Made by a program: the position numbers and the translations under genes. 39,709 bases of DNA from Chitinophagaceae bacterium (lineage in GTDB: Bacteria; Bacteroidota; Bacteroidia; Chitinophagales; REEL01): positions 1 through 39,709 of the forward strand of contig REEL01000167.1 in the NCBI GenBank assembly GCA_007695095.1, in the 5' to 3' direction. Positions 16,045 through 25,573 of the stretch are shown piece by piece; the first letter of the stretch is position 1, and each line of letters opens with the position of its first letter. The notes under the pieces were generated by a model. The model made no database searches and was not told the DNA's origin. It saw nothing but the letters and a program-made list of their open reading frames with translations.

Positions 16045-16702
16045 ACTTTTTTTATGCTCTGTTTTGTTTTTAATGACAGGATTCCTTATATCTTGTCATT
16101 CTCAAAAATCGGATTTTGTAACGAATAATTTTAATTTAATTGAAATGGAAGGAATGAATGAGAATTTCGAAGAAGCTACATTTGGCGCGGGCTGTTTTTG
16201 GTGTGTAGAAGCGATTTTTAATGATTTAAAAGGGGTTAAGAAAGTGATGAGTGGCTACTCTAACGGAAAAACGGATAATCCCACTTATGAAGAAGTTTGC
16301 AGTGGCGTCACCGGCCATGCAGAAGTGGTAAGAATTGTTTTTGACCCTCAGCAGATTGATTTTGAAACACTGCTTAAAGTATTCTGGCATGTGCATGATC
16401 CGACAACACTAAATCGTCAGGGGAATGATATTGGCACTCAATACAGATCGGGTGTTTATTATCATTCTGAAAAGCAAAAAGAAATTGCTCAAAAATCAAA
16501 GGATGAAACGAATGCTTCCGGACTGTGGCCTAAGCCTATAGTTACAGAAATAACGGAAATTAAAAGTTTTTTCCCGGCAGAAGATTATCATCAGAACTTT
16601 TTTGCAAATAATCCCGGACAACCTTACTGTGCAGCTGTTGTAGCGCCTAAAGTTAATAAATTCAGACAAAATTTTAAGCACTTACTTAAATCTGAAATGT
16701 AA
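16028..16702 (+). CDS. msrA: Peptide methionine sulfoxide reductase MsrA, lipoprotein form
   Basis: A 224-residue MsrA that reduces the S-epimer of methionine sulfoxide in proteins. The catalytic motif GAGCFWCVEA places the nucleophile at Cys56. GYSNGKTDNPTYEEVCSG, GHAEVV and the DIGTQYRSGVYY segment are all typical of the family. I chose the ATG at 16028, which overlaps the antiporter stop by 17 bases, because it gives a lipoprotein signal peptide (MNYLNKLFLCSVLFLMTGFL, then ISC with lipid Cys23). The open frame continues upstream to 15941 but there overlaps the antiporter coding region further. A lipidated MsrA would act in the periplasm or on an outer leaflet rather than in the cytoplasm. 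No MsrB domain is fused or adjacent. Confidence 0.92.
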   Translation: MNYLNKLFLCSVLFLMTGFLISCHSQKSDFVTNNFNLIEMEGMNENFEEATFGAGCFWCVEAIFNDLKGVKKVMSGYSNGKTDNPTYEEVCSGVTGHAEVVRIVFDPQQIDFETLLKVFWHVHDPTTLNRQGNDIGTQYRSGVYYHSEKQKEIAQKSKDETNASGLWPKPIVTEITEIKSFFPAEDYHQNFFANNPGQPYCAAVVAPKVNKFRQNFKHLLKSEM

Positions 16703-16835
16703 ACTACCTCATATTTAGCAATAATTTTGGAGAAAGTCTAATATTACTTGAATAAGTATATATGCATCTATTACTTAAAATAGACAGCTTTTAGAGATTT
16801 TATTTCAAAAAGCACATAATCTTCTTGTATTGAGA

Positions 16836-16865
16836 TTGTAAGGGAGCAAATATTTGTTATTTTTG
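16836..16865 (+). promoter_or_regulatory. gyrA promoter (Bacteroidota -33/-7)
   Basis: TTG at 16836-16838, exactly 19 bases, then TATTTTTG at 16858-16865: a full match to TTG-N19-TAnnTTTG of the Bacteroidota primary sigma factor. The expected start of transcription leaves a leader of about 20 bases before the gyrA ATG at 16891. This is the best promoter in the window. Confidence 0.85.
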
Positions 16866-16890
16866 TGCATTAATTTATAAAAATTCAAAG

Positions 16891-19395
16891 ATGGACGAAA
16901 ATTCTAAGCAGAGAGTAATTCCTATTAATATTGAGGAAGAAATGAAATCGGCCTATATAGACTATTCTATGTCTGTTATAGTATCAAGAGCTATTCCTGA
17001 TGTAAGAGATGGTTTGAAGCCGGTGCATCGCAGAGTTTTATATGGAATGTTTGATTTGGGGGTTACATCCGGCAAGTCTTACAAAAAGTCAGCTAGAATT
17101 GTTGGAGAGGTTTTAGGTAAATATCATCCACACGGTGATAGTTCAGTTTACGATGCTATGGTACGTATGGCTCAGCCATGGTCTCTTCGTTATCCACTTG
17201 TAGACGGACAGGGTAACTTTGGGTCTATAGATGGTGACAATCCGGCTGCTATGCGTTATACGGAAGCACGTTTGGCAAAAATATCTGAAGAACTTTTAGC
17301 AGATATTGATAAAGATACAGTTGACTTTACAGATAATTTTGATGATACCCTAAAAGAACCTAGTGTTTTACCATCTAAAATACCTAATCTTTTAATAAAT
17401 GGAGCAAGTGGTATAGCTGTTGGTATGGCAACAAATATCTTGCCTCACAATTTATCTGAAGTAATCGATGGAATAAATGCTTATATAGATGATAATGATA
17501 TAGATATAGAAGGTCTTATTGAGCATGTTAAAGCACCGGATTTTCCAACCGGCGGTATAATATACGGATATGACGGAGTAAAAGAAGGTCTTATGACCGG
17601 AAGGGGAAGAGTAGTCGTAAGAGGAAAAGCTGAAATTGAAGAAAATGGAAACCGCTCCAGAATAATCGTTACTGAAATACCATATCAGGTAAATAAGTCC
17701 CTTTTGTTAATGCGGGCCGCTGATTTAGTAAATGAAAAGAAAATTGAAGGAATTACAGGGATTAGAGATGAGTCAGATAGAAATGGAATGCGCATTATTT
17801 TTGAATTGCGAAAAGATGCTGTTCCAAATGTTGTTTTAAATCAATTGTATAACTTCACACCTCTTCAAACTTCTTACGGAGTTAACAATATTGCTTTGGT
17901 AAATGGAAGACCAAAACAGTTAAATCTAAAAGACTTAATCAGGCATTTTGTTGATTTCAGACATGAGGTAGTCGTTCGAAGAACAAAATATGATTTAAGA
18001 GAAGCTGAAAAGAAAGCTCATATCTTAGAAGGTTTATTAATTGCCCTTGACCACTTAGATGAAGTAATAGCTTTAATCAGAAGTGCCAGAACTCCTGAAG
18101 ATGCCAGAAACGGATTGATGTCAAGTTTTGAGTTATCAGAAGAGCAGGCAAGAGCCATACTTGATTTGAGATTACAGAAACTTACCGGCCTGGAAAGAGA
18201 TAAAATCAAATCAGATTATGAAGAACTACTTAAGAAAATCGCTTATTATAAAGAAATTTTAGAAAGCGAAAGTCTTCGTATGCAAATCATTAAAGATGAG
18301 TTGAATAAGGTAAAAGAAGACTATGGTGATGAGCGTAAAACTACCATAGAATTTGCTGCAGGTGACATGAATATTGAAGATTTAATACCTGATGAAGAAG
18401 TTATTATTACTATCTCTCACCTTGGTTATATCAAAAGAACTTTAGCTACTGAATACAGAGCTCAAAGTAGAGGTGGCAGAGGGTCAAAAGGTGGGAAAAC
18501 TCGTGACGAGGACTTTATTGAATATTTATTTGTGGCTACAACCCACAATACTATTATGTTCTTTACAGAATTAGGTCGTTGCTACTGGTTAAAGGTATAT
18601 GAAATCCCGGAAGGTACAAAAGTAAGTTTGGGAAGAGCTATTCAAAATGTTATCAACTTCCCGAAAGAGGATAGTATTAGAGCATTGATAAAAGTACCTA
18701 ATTTGAATGATAAAGAATATTTAGATGAACACTTTATCATGTTTTGTACTGAAAATGGGGTAATTAAAAAGACTCCATTGGAAGCCTTTTCCCGTCCACG
18801 TTCTAATGGAATTAACGCAATAACCATCCGTGAAAATGACAGATTGCTGGAAGCGAAACTTACAGATGGTAAGAGTGAAGTAATATTGGCCAGTAAAGAG
18901 GGGAGAGCTATCCGTTTTAATGAAACGAAAGTTCGTTCAATGGGCCGTACTGCAGCAGGTGTAAGAGGTATGGTTTTAGGGTCTGATGACAATAAAGTAG
19001 TTGGTATGGTTTGCTTAAATCCGGAAAAATCAACAGATACCGTTTTAGTTGTTTCTGAAAAAGGTTATGGTAAACGCTCTAATTTAGATGAATACAGAAT
19101 CACAAACCGAGGTGGTAAGGGTGTTAAAACAATAAATGTCACAGATAAAACAGGTAAACTGGTGACGATTAAAAATGTTTCAGATGAAGATGATTTGATG
19201 ATTATTAATCGTTCCGGTATTTTGATAAGAATGGGATTAGAAAACATAAGAGTAATGGGTAGAGCTACACAAGGTGTAAGACTTATCCGTTTGGGTGAAA
19301 ATGATGAAATAGCAGCTACAGCTAAAATTGGCAAGTTTATTGTGGAAGAAATTGAAGATGATAATGAATCTCAGGAAGATGAAACTCAGGATTAA
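16891..19395 (+). CDS. gyrA: DNA gyrase subunit A
   Basis: An 834-residue type IIA topoisomerase A subunit; with GyrB it introduces negative supercoils using ATP. The breakage-reunion domain begins with [20 protein letters not shown]. The catalytic Tyr is Tyr123 in [10 protein letters not shown]. The quinolone-resistance region HGDSSVYD carries Ser84 and Asp88, equivalent to E. coli Ser83 and Asp87, so it is of the drug-sensitive type at both sites. The C-terminal pinwheel contains the GyrA box QSRGGRG (525-531), which favours gyrase over topoisomerase IV subunit ParC; its second residue is Ser where E. coli has Arg. The tail is acidic ([16 protein letters not shown]). A textbook promoter precedes it, and a TPR gene follows after 24 bp. 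Confidence 0.96.
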   Translation: MDENSKQRVIPINIEEEMKSAYIDYSMSVIVSRAIPDVRDGLKPVHRRVLYGMFDLGVTSGKSYKKSARIVGEVLGKYHPHGDSSVYDAMVRMAQPWSLRYPLVDGQGNFGSIDGDNPAAMRYTEARLAKISEELLADIDKDTVDFTDNFDDTLKEPSVLPSKIPNLLINGASGIAVGMATNILPHNLSEVIDGINAYIDDNDIDIEGLIEHVKAPDFPTGGIIYGYDGVKEGLMTGRGRVVVRGKAEIEENGNRSRIIVTEIPYQVNKSLLLMRAADLVNEKKIEGITGIRDESDRNGMRIIFELRKDAVPNVVLNQLYNFTPLQTSYGVNNIALVNGRPKQLNLKDLIRHFVDFRHEVVVRRTKYDLREAEKKAHILEGLLIALDHLDEVIALIRSARTPEDARNGLMSSFELSEEQARAILDLRLQKLTGLERDKIKSDYEELLKKIAYYKEILESESLRMQIIKDELNKVKEDYGDERKTTIEFAAGDMNIEDLIPDEEVIITISHLGYIKRTLATEYRAQSRGGRGSKGGKTRDEDFIEYLFVATTHNTIMFFTELGRCYWLKVYEIPEGTKVSLGRAIQNVINFPKEDSIRALIKVPNLNDKEYLDEHFIMFCTENGVIKKTPLEAFSRPRSNGINAITIRENDRLLEAKLTDGKSEVILASKEGRAIRFNETKVRSMGRTAAGVRGMVLGSDDNKVVGMVCLNPEKSTDTVLVVSEKGYGKRSNLDEYRITNRGGKGVKTINVTDKTGKLVTIKNVSDEDDLMIINRSGILIRMGLENIRVMGRATQGVRLIRLGENDEIAATAKIGKFIVEEIEDDNESQEDETQD

Positions 19396-19419
19396 TTTTT
19401 AAACTCAAGAATAGAAAAG

Positions 19420-20634
19420 ATGAAAAAACTACTAATTGTTTTAGTACTAACGCTTATGGTACTTCCGCTTACAGCTCAAAATTCAAAAGTTGTCAGTGCA
19501 TTTAATTATTTAAACTACTTTAACCGGGATAACGACAGGGGAGCTCTTGAAAAAGGAATGGAAGCTATAGATGATGCCATTCTTCATGAGCGAACTAAAG
19601 ATCAGGGAAGAACCTGGTACTATAGAGGTTTGATTTATCATACAATGTATGAAGACCCTGAATATCAGGAAAAATACCCGCATTCATTAGATGAAGCAGC
19701 TCGTTCTTATGAAAAAGCACTTACTGTAGATGACAGAAGATTCAGAAACAGGGATGAAGCTATTCAAAATCTGAACACGATTTCTATGTTATATTTTCAA
19801 AGGGGTGTGGAAAGTTTTACACAAAACAACCCCTCACAAGCATATCAGGATTTCAAAAAGAATATAGAATTATTTAATTTCTTTAATGAAAACGATATTC
19901 CTTCGGCTATAGATATTGAAGCGACTACATTAAATGCAGCTTTAGCTGCCAGTCAGATTAACAAAACTTCAGAGGCTAAAGAATTATTTCGTAATCTAAT
20001 TGATTTGGAATATGATAATCCTGCTATTTTTCAATCTTTAGCCCGAATGCAATTAGATGAGGGTGATGAAGAAGCTTCTTTAGCTACTTTAAGAAGTGGT
20101 ATTGAAAAGTATCCGGATAATATCGGTTTGATAATCGATGAATTGAATATATATTTAGCTAATGAAAGGCATGAGGAGGCTATAGCTAAACTTCAGGAAG
20201 CCATTAATGTAGATAAAGAAAATGCTCAATTATATTATGCTTTAGGAACTGCTTATGATAATATTGAGGACAAAGAAAATGCTGAAGCTACTTATAAAAA
20301 AGCTTTAGAACTTGATCCTACTTATTTTGATGTTTATAACAATCTGGGAGCATTGTATTACAATCAGGCTATTGTTATAAATCAAAGAATTAATGAGGAA
20401 GGCAGACAGTTGAGTGACCGTAAGTATAAAGAATTAGTTGATCAAAGAGATAAACTATATGAAAAAGCTTTACCGTATTTTAAAGATGGTGCTGCTTTAG
20501 ATATAAATTTAGAAGATCCTGCAATGCGATCTTCATATATAGGTCTGTTGAATGCTAAAAGAGAAATTTATGCTCGTTTAGGAAATTACGATAAAGTATC
20601 AGAAATCAGAGCTCAAATACAAAGCTTACAATAA
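19420..20634 (+). CDS. Exported TPR-repeat protein
   Basis: A 404-residue protein with a signal peptide (MKKLLIVLVLTLMVLPLTA, then Q) and several tetratricopeptide repeats. The clearest are AQLYYALGTAYDNIEDKENA and TYKKALELDPTYFDVYNNLG near residues 270-310. TPR arrays are helical scaffolds for protein-protein contacts; no catalytic motif is visible. It follows gyrA by 24 bp with no terminator between and is closed by a strong terminator, so it is probably transcribed with gyrA. The same gene order is, as far as I recall, common in this phylum, but I cannot check it. Location is predicted to be the periplasm. The partner is unknown. Confidence 0.88.
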   Translation: MKKLLIVLVLTLMVLPLTAQNSKVVSAFNYLNYFNRDNDRGALEKGMEAIDDAILHERTKDQGRTWYYRGLIYHTMYEDPEYQEKYPHSLDEAARSYEKALTVDDRRFRNRDEAIQNLNTISMLYFQRGVESFTQNNPSQAYQDFKKNIELFNFFNENDIPSAIDIEATTLNAALAASQINKTSEAKELFRNLIDLEYDNPAIFQSLARMQLDEGDEEASLATLRSGIEKYPDNIGLIIDELNIYLANERHEEAIAKLQEAINVDKENAQLYYALGTAYDNIEDKENAEATYKKALELDPTYFDVYNNLGALYYNQAIVINQRINEEGRQLSDRKYKELVDQRDKLYEKALPYFKDGAALDINLEDPAMRSSYIGLLNAKREIYARLGNYDKVSEIRAQIQSLQ

Positions 20635-20669
20635 GATTGATAAAGTATAATGATAAGCTATTCATTAAT

Positions 20670-20708
20670 AAAAGCCACTTTGAAAATTCAGAGTGGCTTT
20701 TATGTTTT
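20670..20708 (+). terminator. Rho-independent terminator of the gyrA-TPR unit
   Basis: AAAAGCCACT (20670-20679) pairs with AGTGGCTTTT (20692-20701). The stem continues inward through a U-G pair and TGA/TCA to a 4-base AAAT loop. The hairpin is followed by ATGTTTT. Confidence 0.88.
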
Positions 20709-20902
20709 AGGGGGTATTAATGAATCTTAATCTTCTTTTCAAAAATCCTATTTAACATAATATAAATTATGTAACAAAAGGACTCTGCTTATTCGAATAA
20801 TTCAAATTCGTTATAATGCTGTTTTTTTTATAACTTTAAGTTTTATAAAAACTATTACTGCTGTAATTTGTTTAATTGCAGCTATTCACTAAAATCAAAT
20901 AA

Positions 20903-22123
20903 ATGAAAAAAAGTTTTTTAACTACTTTAATACTGACAATTTGTTTTCAGTTAATTGCTGACGAATGGATTGAAAAAAATTCTTATCCCGGAGTTCCCAG
21001 ACATCACCCGGTAACTTGGGGAATTGGTGATTACGGATATCTTTTAACAGGTGGCAATGCACAGAACGTTCCTCTGAATGATTTTTATAAGTATGATGCG
21101 GCCAATGACTCCTGGGAACAATTGCAAGATTTCCCGGGTACAGCCAGATCTTTTTCAATTGGTGCTGTATACAACGGCATTGGATACATTGGATTTGGTG
21201 CAACTTCAACTGAATATCTCGATGATTTATGGAGTTATGATCCGGTTACAGAACAATGGACACAATTGGCCAATTGCCCTTGCTTAGGTAGGCAACATCC
21301 GGCTTTTGTAGCACATAATGGAAAAATATTTGCCGGATTGGGAAATCATAATCAAAATCTAAATGACTGGTGGGTATATGACATAGAATTAGATTCATGG
21401 AGACAATTGGATGATTTACCGGGTCCTCCTAGACATCACCCTTATCATTTTGCAGTTGGGGATTATGTGTATGCAGGATTAGGACATGGTAACGGACCCG
21501 GAATTGTTATTTATGACGATTGGTATAAATTTGATCCGGAAAATGAAACCTGGACAACATTAAATGACCACCCGGGAGAAGAAAGAGTTGCAGGTTCACA
21601 GTTTTCTCACGGAAACTACGGTTATGTTCTTAGCGGAGACGGTAATGACCACAGCTACATGGAAACCGGTGAGTTCTGGCAATACGATCCGGAAACTGAT
21701 ACCTGGACAGAATTAGAGCCACACCCAAACCAAAGTCGTTGGGCACCAAATGCATTCGTAGTTCACGACACAGTTTATTTTACTTCAGGAGTTAGTAAAG
21801 CTACTTCGGTAATCCATAATGACGTTTGGGCTTATACTTTACCGGAAATCGAAGAAGAACAACCCGTGAACGTTACAGAACTAGCTAATAATTTATCTGT
21901 TAGAATTTATCCGAATCCGGCACAAGAGTTTTTAACAATAGAAATTTCTAATGCAGACCTGGATGATTTACAAATAAACGTCTACGACATTAAAGGACAA
22001 CTGGTTAAAGAAACTGCTTTTAAAAATAACTTGAACATCTCCTATTTAAATAAGGGTACATATATACTCAGAATTACATCTGAAGACGGAGTTAAAAGTG
22101 AACAAAAGTTTACTAAACAGTAA
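20903..22123 (+). CDS. Kelch-repeat protein with T9SS sorting domain
   Basis: A 406-residue exported protein: signal peptide (MKKSFLTTLILTICFQLIA), then about six kelch blades, recognisable by the repeated pattern of a Gly pair, an aromatic and a downstream Y/W-x-Y-D/F-D-P...W (LNDFYKYDAANDSWEQL, LDDLWSYDPVTEQWTQL, YDDWYKFDPENETWTTL, GEFWQYDPETDTWTEL). These should close into one beta-propeller covering residues 25-315. The end is a T9SS type A sorting domain (IYPNPAQEFLTIEI ... LNKGTYILRI). His-rich turns (RHHP) recur at the blade edges. The substrate or partner is unknown. A Reeler-like T9SS protein follows after 35 bp and may share the transcript. I found no convincing promoter in the 190 bp after the upstream terminator. 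Confidence 0.88.
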   Translation: MKKSFLTTLILTICFQLIADEWIEKNSYPGVPRHHPVTWGIGDYGYLLTGGNAQNVPLNDFYKYDAANDSWEQLQDFPGTARSFSIGAVYNGIGYIGFGATSTEYLDDLWSYDPVTEQWTQLANCPCLGRQHPAFVAHNGKIFAGLGNHNQNLNDWWVYDIELDSWRQLDDLPGPPRHHPYHFAVGDYVYAGLGHGNGPGIVIYDDWYKFDPENETWTTLNDHPGEERVAGSQFSHGNYGYVLSGDGNDHSYMETGEFWQYDPETDTWTELEPHPNQSRWAPNAFVVHDTVYFTSGVSKATSVIHNDVWAYTLPEIEEEQPVNVTELANNLSVRIYPNPAQEFLTIEISNADLDDLQINVYDIKGQLVKETAFKNNLNISYLNKGTYILRITSEDGVKSEQKFTKQ

Positions 22124-22158
22124 TTTTTGTAAAATTTACAAAAAAAAAGCATGACAAT

Positions 22159-23001
22159 ATGATTAAATATATTTTTGTATTGTTGTGCTTTTTTTTTATT
22201 ACTCTGCATTTTATGCAAAATGTACAATCATACTCTATAGGAGCTCCTTCCGGATTTTCCGGTGCCCCGGGAAATTTCAATAATACCTGTGCCGGTGCCG
22301 GTTGTCATTTTGGAACAACCACAGAGGTTTATAACAACATTATAGCAAATATTGATACATCAGGCTATTTACCGGGAGAATCTTATACAATAAATACTTT
22401 TATCAGTCATCCGGATAGAAATGTTTTTGGTTTTCAAATGACAGCTCAAACTTTGGATGGCCAGTATTTAGGCACATTTTTAAGTAATTCACATGAAACT
22501 CAAACAACAAGCAATGATCGCTATATAACGCATACTAATTTGGGTATAGAAGTTAATGATACTATTAAGGAATGGGACTTTCAGTGGATTGCTCCCTCAG
22601 GCGAACCGGAAGAAAATGTCACTTTTTTTGCTGCTTACAATGCTGCTGATGGTGACGGGACACCCAACGGAGATATAATTTACACCTCAAGTGTTACCTA
22701 TAATTATAAAGTTGTAAGTAATGCCCCTTCCCTATCAAAAAACTTATCAAAAGGGACTGTTTTTCCAAATCCTGCTGAAGATATTTTTCATATTACTTTT
22801 GATACAACTTGTGATATCGCTGAATTTTCATTTTATACTGTTGAAGGAAGAAAATTGCTGACATTGAGAAAAAATGTTTTAGATAATCACAAAACTACTT
22901 TTTCAGTCGGAGAAATCGGGCTAACTACAGGCAGATATATCATCAAAATCGTTGGATGCAACAAGTCGATTTCAATGCCTTTGATAATCTTAAGTGAATA
23001 A
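22159..23001 (+). CDS. Reeler/choice-of-anchor V-like protein with T9SS sorting domain
   Basis: A 280-residue exported protein. The signal peptide is MIKYIFVLLCFFFITLHFMQ and the mature part begins YSIGAPSGFSGAPG followed by CAGAGCHFG. The central part (GYLPGESYTINTFISHPDRN ... GFQMTAQTLDGQYLG ... WIAPSGEPEENVTFFAAYNA) matches what I know of Reelin-N/choice-of-anchor V proteins of Bacteroidota. The last 75 residues are a T9SS type A sorting domain (VFPNPAEDIFHITF ... TTGRYIIKIV). The C-x4-C-H near the N-terminus resembles a heme c site with an enlarged loop; whether heme binds is unknown. The 3' end overlaps by 12 bases the end of a small minus-strand gene. Confidence 0.82.
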   Translation: MIKYIFVLLCFFFITLHFMQNVQSYSIGAPSGFSGAPGNFNNTCAGAGCHFGTTTEVYNNIIANIDTSGYLPGESYTINTFISHPDRNVFGFQMTAQTLDGQYLGTFLSNSHETQTTSNDRYITHTNLGIEVNDTIKEWDFQWIAPSGEPEENVTFFAAYNAADGDGTPNGDIIYTSSVTYNYKVVSNAPSLSKNLSKGTVFPNPAEDIFHITFDTTCDIAEFSFYTVEGRKLLTLRKNVLDNHKTTFSVGEIGLTTGRYIIKIVGCNKSISMPLIILSE

Positions 23002-23166
23002 ACCCCAAAATATCATACCTAAGAACAATATAAGTAGTAAAATAGCTATCACTGTTCTATAAGCTCCGGAACCTGCATTATCCGGAAATTCATACTCACA
23101 TACCGGACAAATTTCTAGTTTGCTATCAACTTGCATTGCACAAGAAGGGCATTCTTTTTTTCTCAT
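22990..23166 (-). CDS. 58-residue zinc-ribbon membrane protein
   Basis: A small gene read from ATG at 23166 to TAA at 22990. The protein starts MRKKECPSCAMQVDSKLEIC and has Cys6-x2-Cys9 and Cys20-x2-Cys23, a zinc-ribbon knuckle pair (CPSC, CPVC), then a short linker and one hydrophobic helix (about residues 38-57) near the C-terminus. It begins 13 bp after the diheme cytochrome gene on the same strand and so fits as the last gene of that operon. The paired CPxC knuckles and the single membrane helix make chance unlikely. Its last codons overlap the end of the convergent Reeler-like gene by 12 bases. Function unknown; zinc ribbon plus anchor proteins of this size are common but mostly uncharacterised. 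Confidence 0.8.
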   Translation of the reverse strand: MRKKECPSCAMQVDSKLEICPVCEYEFPDNAGSGAYRTVIAILLLILFLGMIFWGLFT

Positions 23167-23179
23167 AATAATTCTACTA

Positions 23180-24274
23180 TTAAGGACAAAGATTACTTAA
23201 CTCGATATCTTCTATCCATTCTTTAATCAACTGTACACCTTCAGTATGTACCATACGTCTGCCAATCTCGGGCATCATAATACCCGCTTGAGTGGATTCC
23301 ATTCGGTATAAAAGTATAGAATTTTCCGGATTTCCGGGAGAAATGCTGTAAGTTCTGTTCCCGGATCCTCTTCCTGCAGCTATTGGTGCTTTACAAATCC
23401 CTAAACGGGAAGGATTCATCTCAAAAAAGTCTAAACTCAAACCGGAATTATGTGCTGAGCCTTGGGGATTATGACAATGTCCGCAATTAATATCCAGATA
23501 AACTCTTGCTCTTTCATTCAGGCTGCCACTATATTCATCATTCCATTTTGCAATCACCGGAATCAAATTTTTATCGGGCAAATCAGCCAAAACATCTTTT
23601 TCATTCCAATATGTCAATTGATTAAAATCACCGCTTTCATACATAAAATCTTTGTTTAAATTCCTTGCTGTCGGACCTATAGGAATCATTTTGGTCTTTT
23701 TTTCGTGACAGTTTTTACATTGATTTCTATTGGGAATCAGATAATCTAAATTGATTTTTTCTCCATACTCATTAATCCAGCTAACTTCTTTTCTTCCCCC
23801 AATCCATGAAAGCTCAGCATCGGTCATTCTATCATTCCAAACATAGGGATAAGCTTCCCAGCCGTCGGGATGGTTTACTAATAAACGGGTTTCTAAGATT
23901 TGTCTGTTAACAGATGTTTCCCTGAAGTCTTTGGGGTAATAAAATGTTTTTATCAAAACGGTTCCTACAGGAAAGTCAAATACTGCTTCCTCTTTATAGA
24001 CTATTTTTTCACCTTCCGGTACATATACAAACCGTAACTTTTCAGAGTAATCAGAAAAAAGCTGATTTTTTAAACCATAGGGTATTACTCTGTTATTAGG
24101 AATATGATCTGCAGGTTTTCCATTAAAGAAGTTGTAGTCAGAGAGCTTTGGTAACGGCAAATCAGCTAAATCAAAACGGACTTCATCTCCCCTGCTGATA
24201 TAATTACATTTAGACAAACTGAATGAGATAAAAAGCAGAAAAACAAGTATTTTAAAATACTTTTTGAAATGCAT
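23180..24274 (-). CDS. SO_2930-family diheme c-type cytochrome
   Basis: A 364-residue exported protein. It has an N-terminal hydrophobic segment (YFKILVFLLFISFSL) and two heme c attachment sites, CKNCH (186-190) and CGHCH (264-268), with a Met-rich GIMMPEIGR segment near the end that could supply a distal ligand. The arrangement and flanking text (PYGLKNQLFSDYSEKLRFVY, FPVGTVLIKTFYYP) match the family TIGR03806. From memory that family regularly occurs as a neighbour of the beta-helix family TIGR03805, which is exactly the gene 4 bp upstream here. The role is unknown; electron transfer outside the cytoplasm is likely. The Cys at 23 is not in a clean lipobox (LSKC), so a cleaved signal or an anchor is possible. 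Confidence 0.88.
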   Translation of the reverse strand: MHFKKYFKILVFLLFISFSLSKCNYISRGDEVRFDLADLPLPKLSDYNFFNGKPADHIPNNRVIPYGLKNQLFSDYSEKLRFVYVPEGEKIVYKEEAVFDFPVGTVLIKTFYYPKDFRETSVNRQILETRLLVNHPDGWEAYPYVWNDRMTDAELSWIGGRKEVSWINEYGEKINLDYLIPNRNQCKNCHEKKTKMIPIGPTARNLNKDFMYESGDFNQLTYWNEKDVLADLPDKNLIPVIAKWNDEYSGSLNERARVYLDINCGHCHNPQGSAHNSGLSLDFFEMNPSRLGICKAPIAAGRGSGNRTYSISPGNPENSILLYRMESTQAGIMMPEIGRRMVHTEGVQLIKEWIEDIELSNLCP

Positions 24275-24278
24275 ACTG

Positions 24279-25508
24279 CTATAAATTTCTCATTTTATAA
24301 TTTGGCAATGGATTCAAATCGCAGTCAAATAAATCAGAGTCATATTCAACTGTATTTGAGCCATCTTCTTCAATATTCCATTTGGCTGACGTCATATTGG
24401 TATTGTTATTTAAACAAATTCGGCGCTCCTCAATTAAAACCCCATCATCATCAAAATTAGCCGGATTGTCAAATGCATCTATAAAAACATCAGGAAAACG
24501 ATTATCTCCAAAAAGATGAGTCATAAATGCACCTATCGGATTTTCTATGTCAGGATCCATCCCTCCCCTGCCAAATTGGTTATTAAAAAGATTAATACTG
24601 CTGTTATAGGGGTTAAAGTTTTCGTCATCGTAAGGTCTGTCAAGCATCTTATAACTCACTATAGCAGCATTAACTGTATTGTTGTTTTCAATGATGTTGT
24701 CAAAAGCATCTATATTTCTATAGGCCATAATCAACAAGCCCGATCCGGAAGGAATCATAGAAGCCAAATTCCCTTCATGAGCAAAGTTATAGTGATTATT
24801 ACCAATTATTTGATTGTTGTATACTCTTACATCAGATCCGTTGATTTGTGGTAATTCAGGCAAATTTATTATCATCAATCCACTTGTATTATTTTCAACT
24901 AAGTTTTCATAAACTTCAACAAAAAAACTGTTTTCAACTTCAATTCCACATACGTTTTCCCAGGCATGATTATTTCTGATAATCACATTTTTTGATTGGC
25001 CTACATAAATACCTGCATCAGATGCACCTCTTGCCCGGCAATTTTCAATTACGACATTATTGGAACTTACCGGATATAGTCCATAGGCCCCATGTGATGT
25101 ATCCGGTTGACCTTCCCAGATAACTTCTAAATTTCTAAAAGTAATTCCGTCGGAGTCTCGTGCTTTAATAGCATCCCCTTTTGTATTATAAACTGACAGA
25201 TCTTCAATAGTTATATTTTTCCCACTGATTAGAATGCCTTCCGCACCTTCCGTTTGATTATCAAAGCGCAAAATTGTTTTTCCAATACCTCTGCCTCTTA
25301 GAGTTATATCTTCCTTATCCATAATTGACAAGGTTCGGGTAAAGTGATAAACTCCCTCTTCAATTTCAATGATATCACCCTTTTGAGCTAAAATCAGTTT
25401 TTCCAGCAATTCGTCCTCAAAGGGAGTTTGTTCAGCACAGGAAACCAATACTATAATTGGCAAAAAGAATATCAGTTTAGTCAGATGTAATCGTTTAATT
25501 AAAGACAT
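24279..25508 (-). CDS. Parallel beta-helix lipoprotein (TIGR03805-like)
   Basis: A 409-residue lipoprotein: signal peptide ending LVSC with lipid Cys24, then a right-handed parallel beta-helix made of repeats such as ITLRGRGIGKTILRFDN, ITIEDLSVYNTKGDAIKARD, VVIENCRARGASDAGIYVG and VIIRNNHAWENVCGIEVEN. This is the fold of pectate-lyase-like and NosD-like proteins. The family recurs as a two-gene pair with the diheme cytochrome (TIGR03806), whose gene begins 4 bp downstream. No pectate-lyase catalytic set is evident to me. It could bind a glycan or scaffold the cytochrome; this is inference. The upstream penicillin-acylase gene ends 65 bp before the start, so the whole set may be one operon. 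Confidence 0.86.
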   Translation of the reverse strand: MSLIKRLHLTKLIFFLPIIVLVSCAEQTPFEDELLEKLILAQKGDIIEIEEGVYHFTRTLSIMDKEDITLRGRGIGKTILRFDNQTEGAEGILISGKNITIEDLSVYNTKGDAIKARDSDGITFRNLEVIWEGQPDTSHGAYGLYPVSSNNVVIENCRARGASDAGIYVGQSKNVIIRNNHAWENVCGIEVENSFFVEVYENLVENNTSGLMIINLPELPQINGSDVRVYNNQIIGNNHYNFAHEGNLASMIPSGSGLLIMAYRNIDAFDNIIENNNTVNAAIVSYKMLDRPYDDENFNPYNSSINLFNNQFGRGGMDPDIENPIGAFMTHLFGDNRFPDVFIDAFDNPANFDDDGVLIEERRICLNNNTNMTSAKWNIEEDGSNTVEYDSDLFDCDLNPLPNYKMRNL

Positions 25509-25573
25509 GGTTCAGAGTTTCGTTTAAAAAGTGTTGGTTAAAAAAGAACTTAAATTTAAGAAAAAATTAAAAT

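Noticed and set aside
18642-18992. A 116-codon open frame on the strand opposite gyrA
   Set aside because: It lies wholly inside gyrA, which is unambiguous in its own frame, and shows no recognisable domain; it is a shadow.
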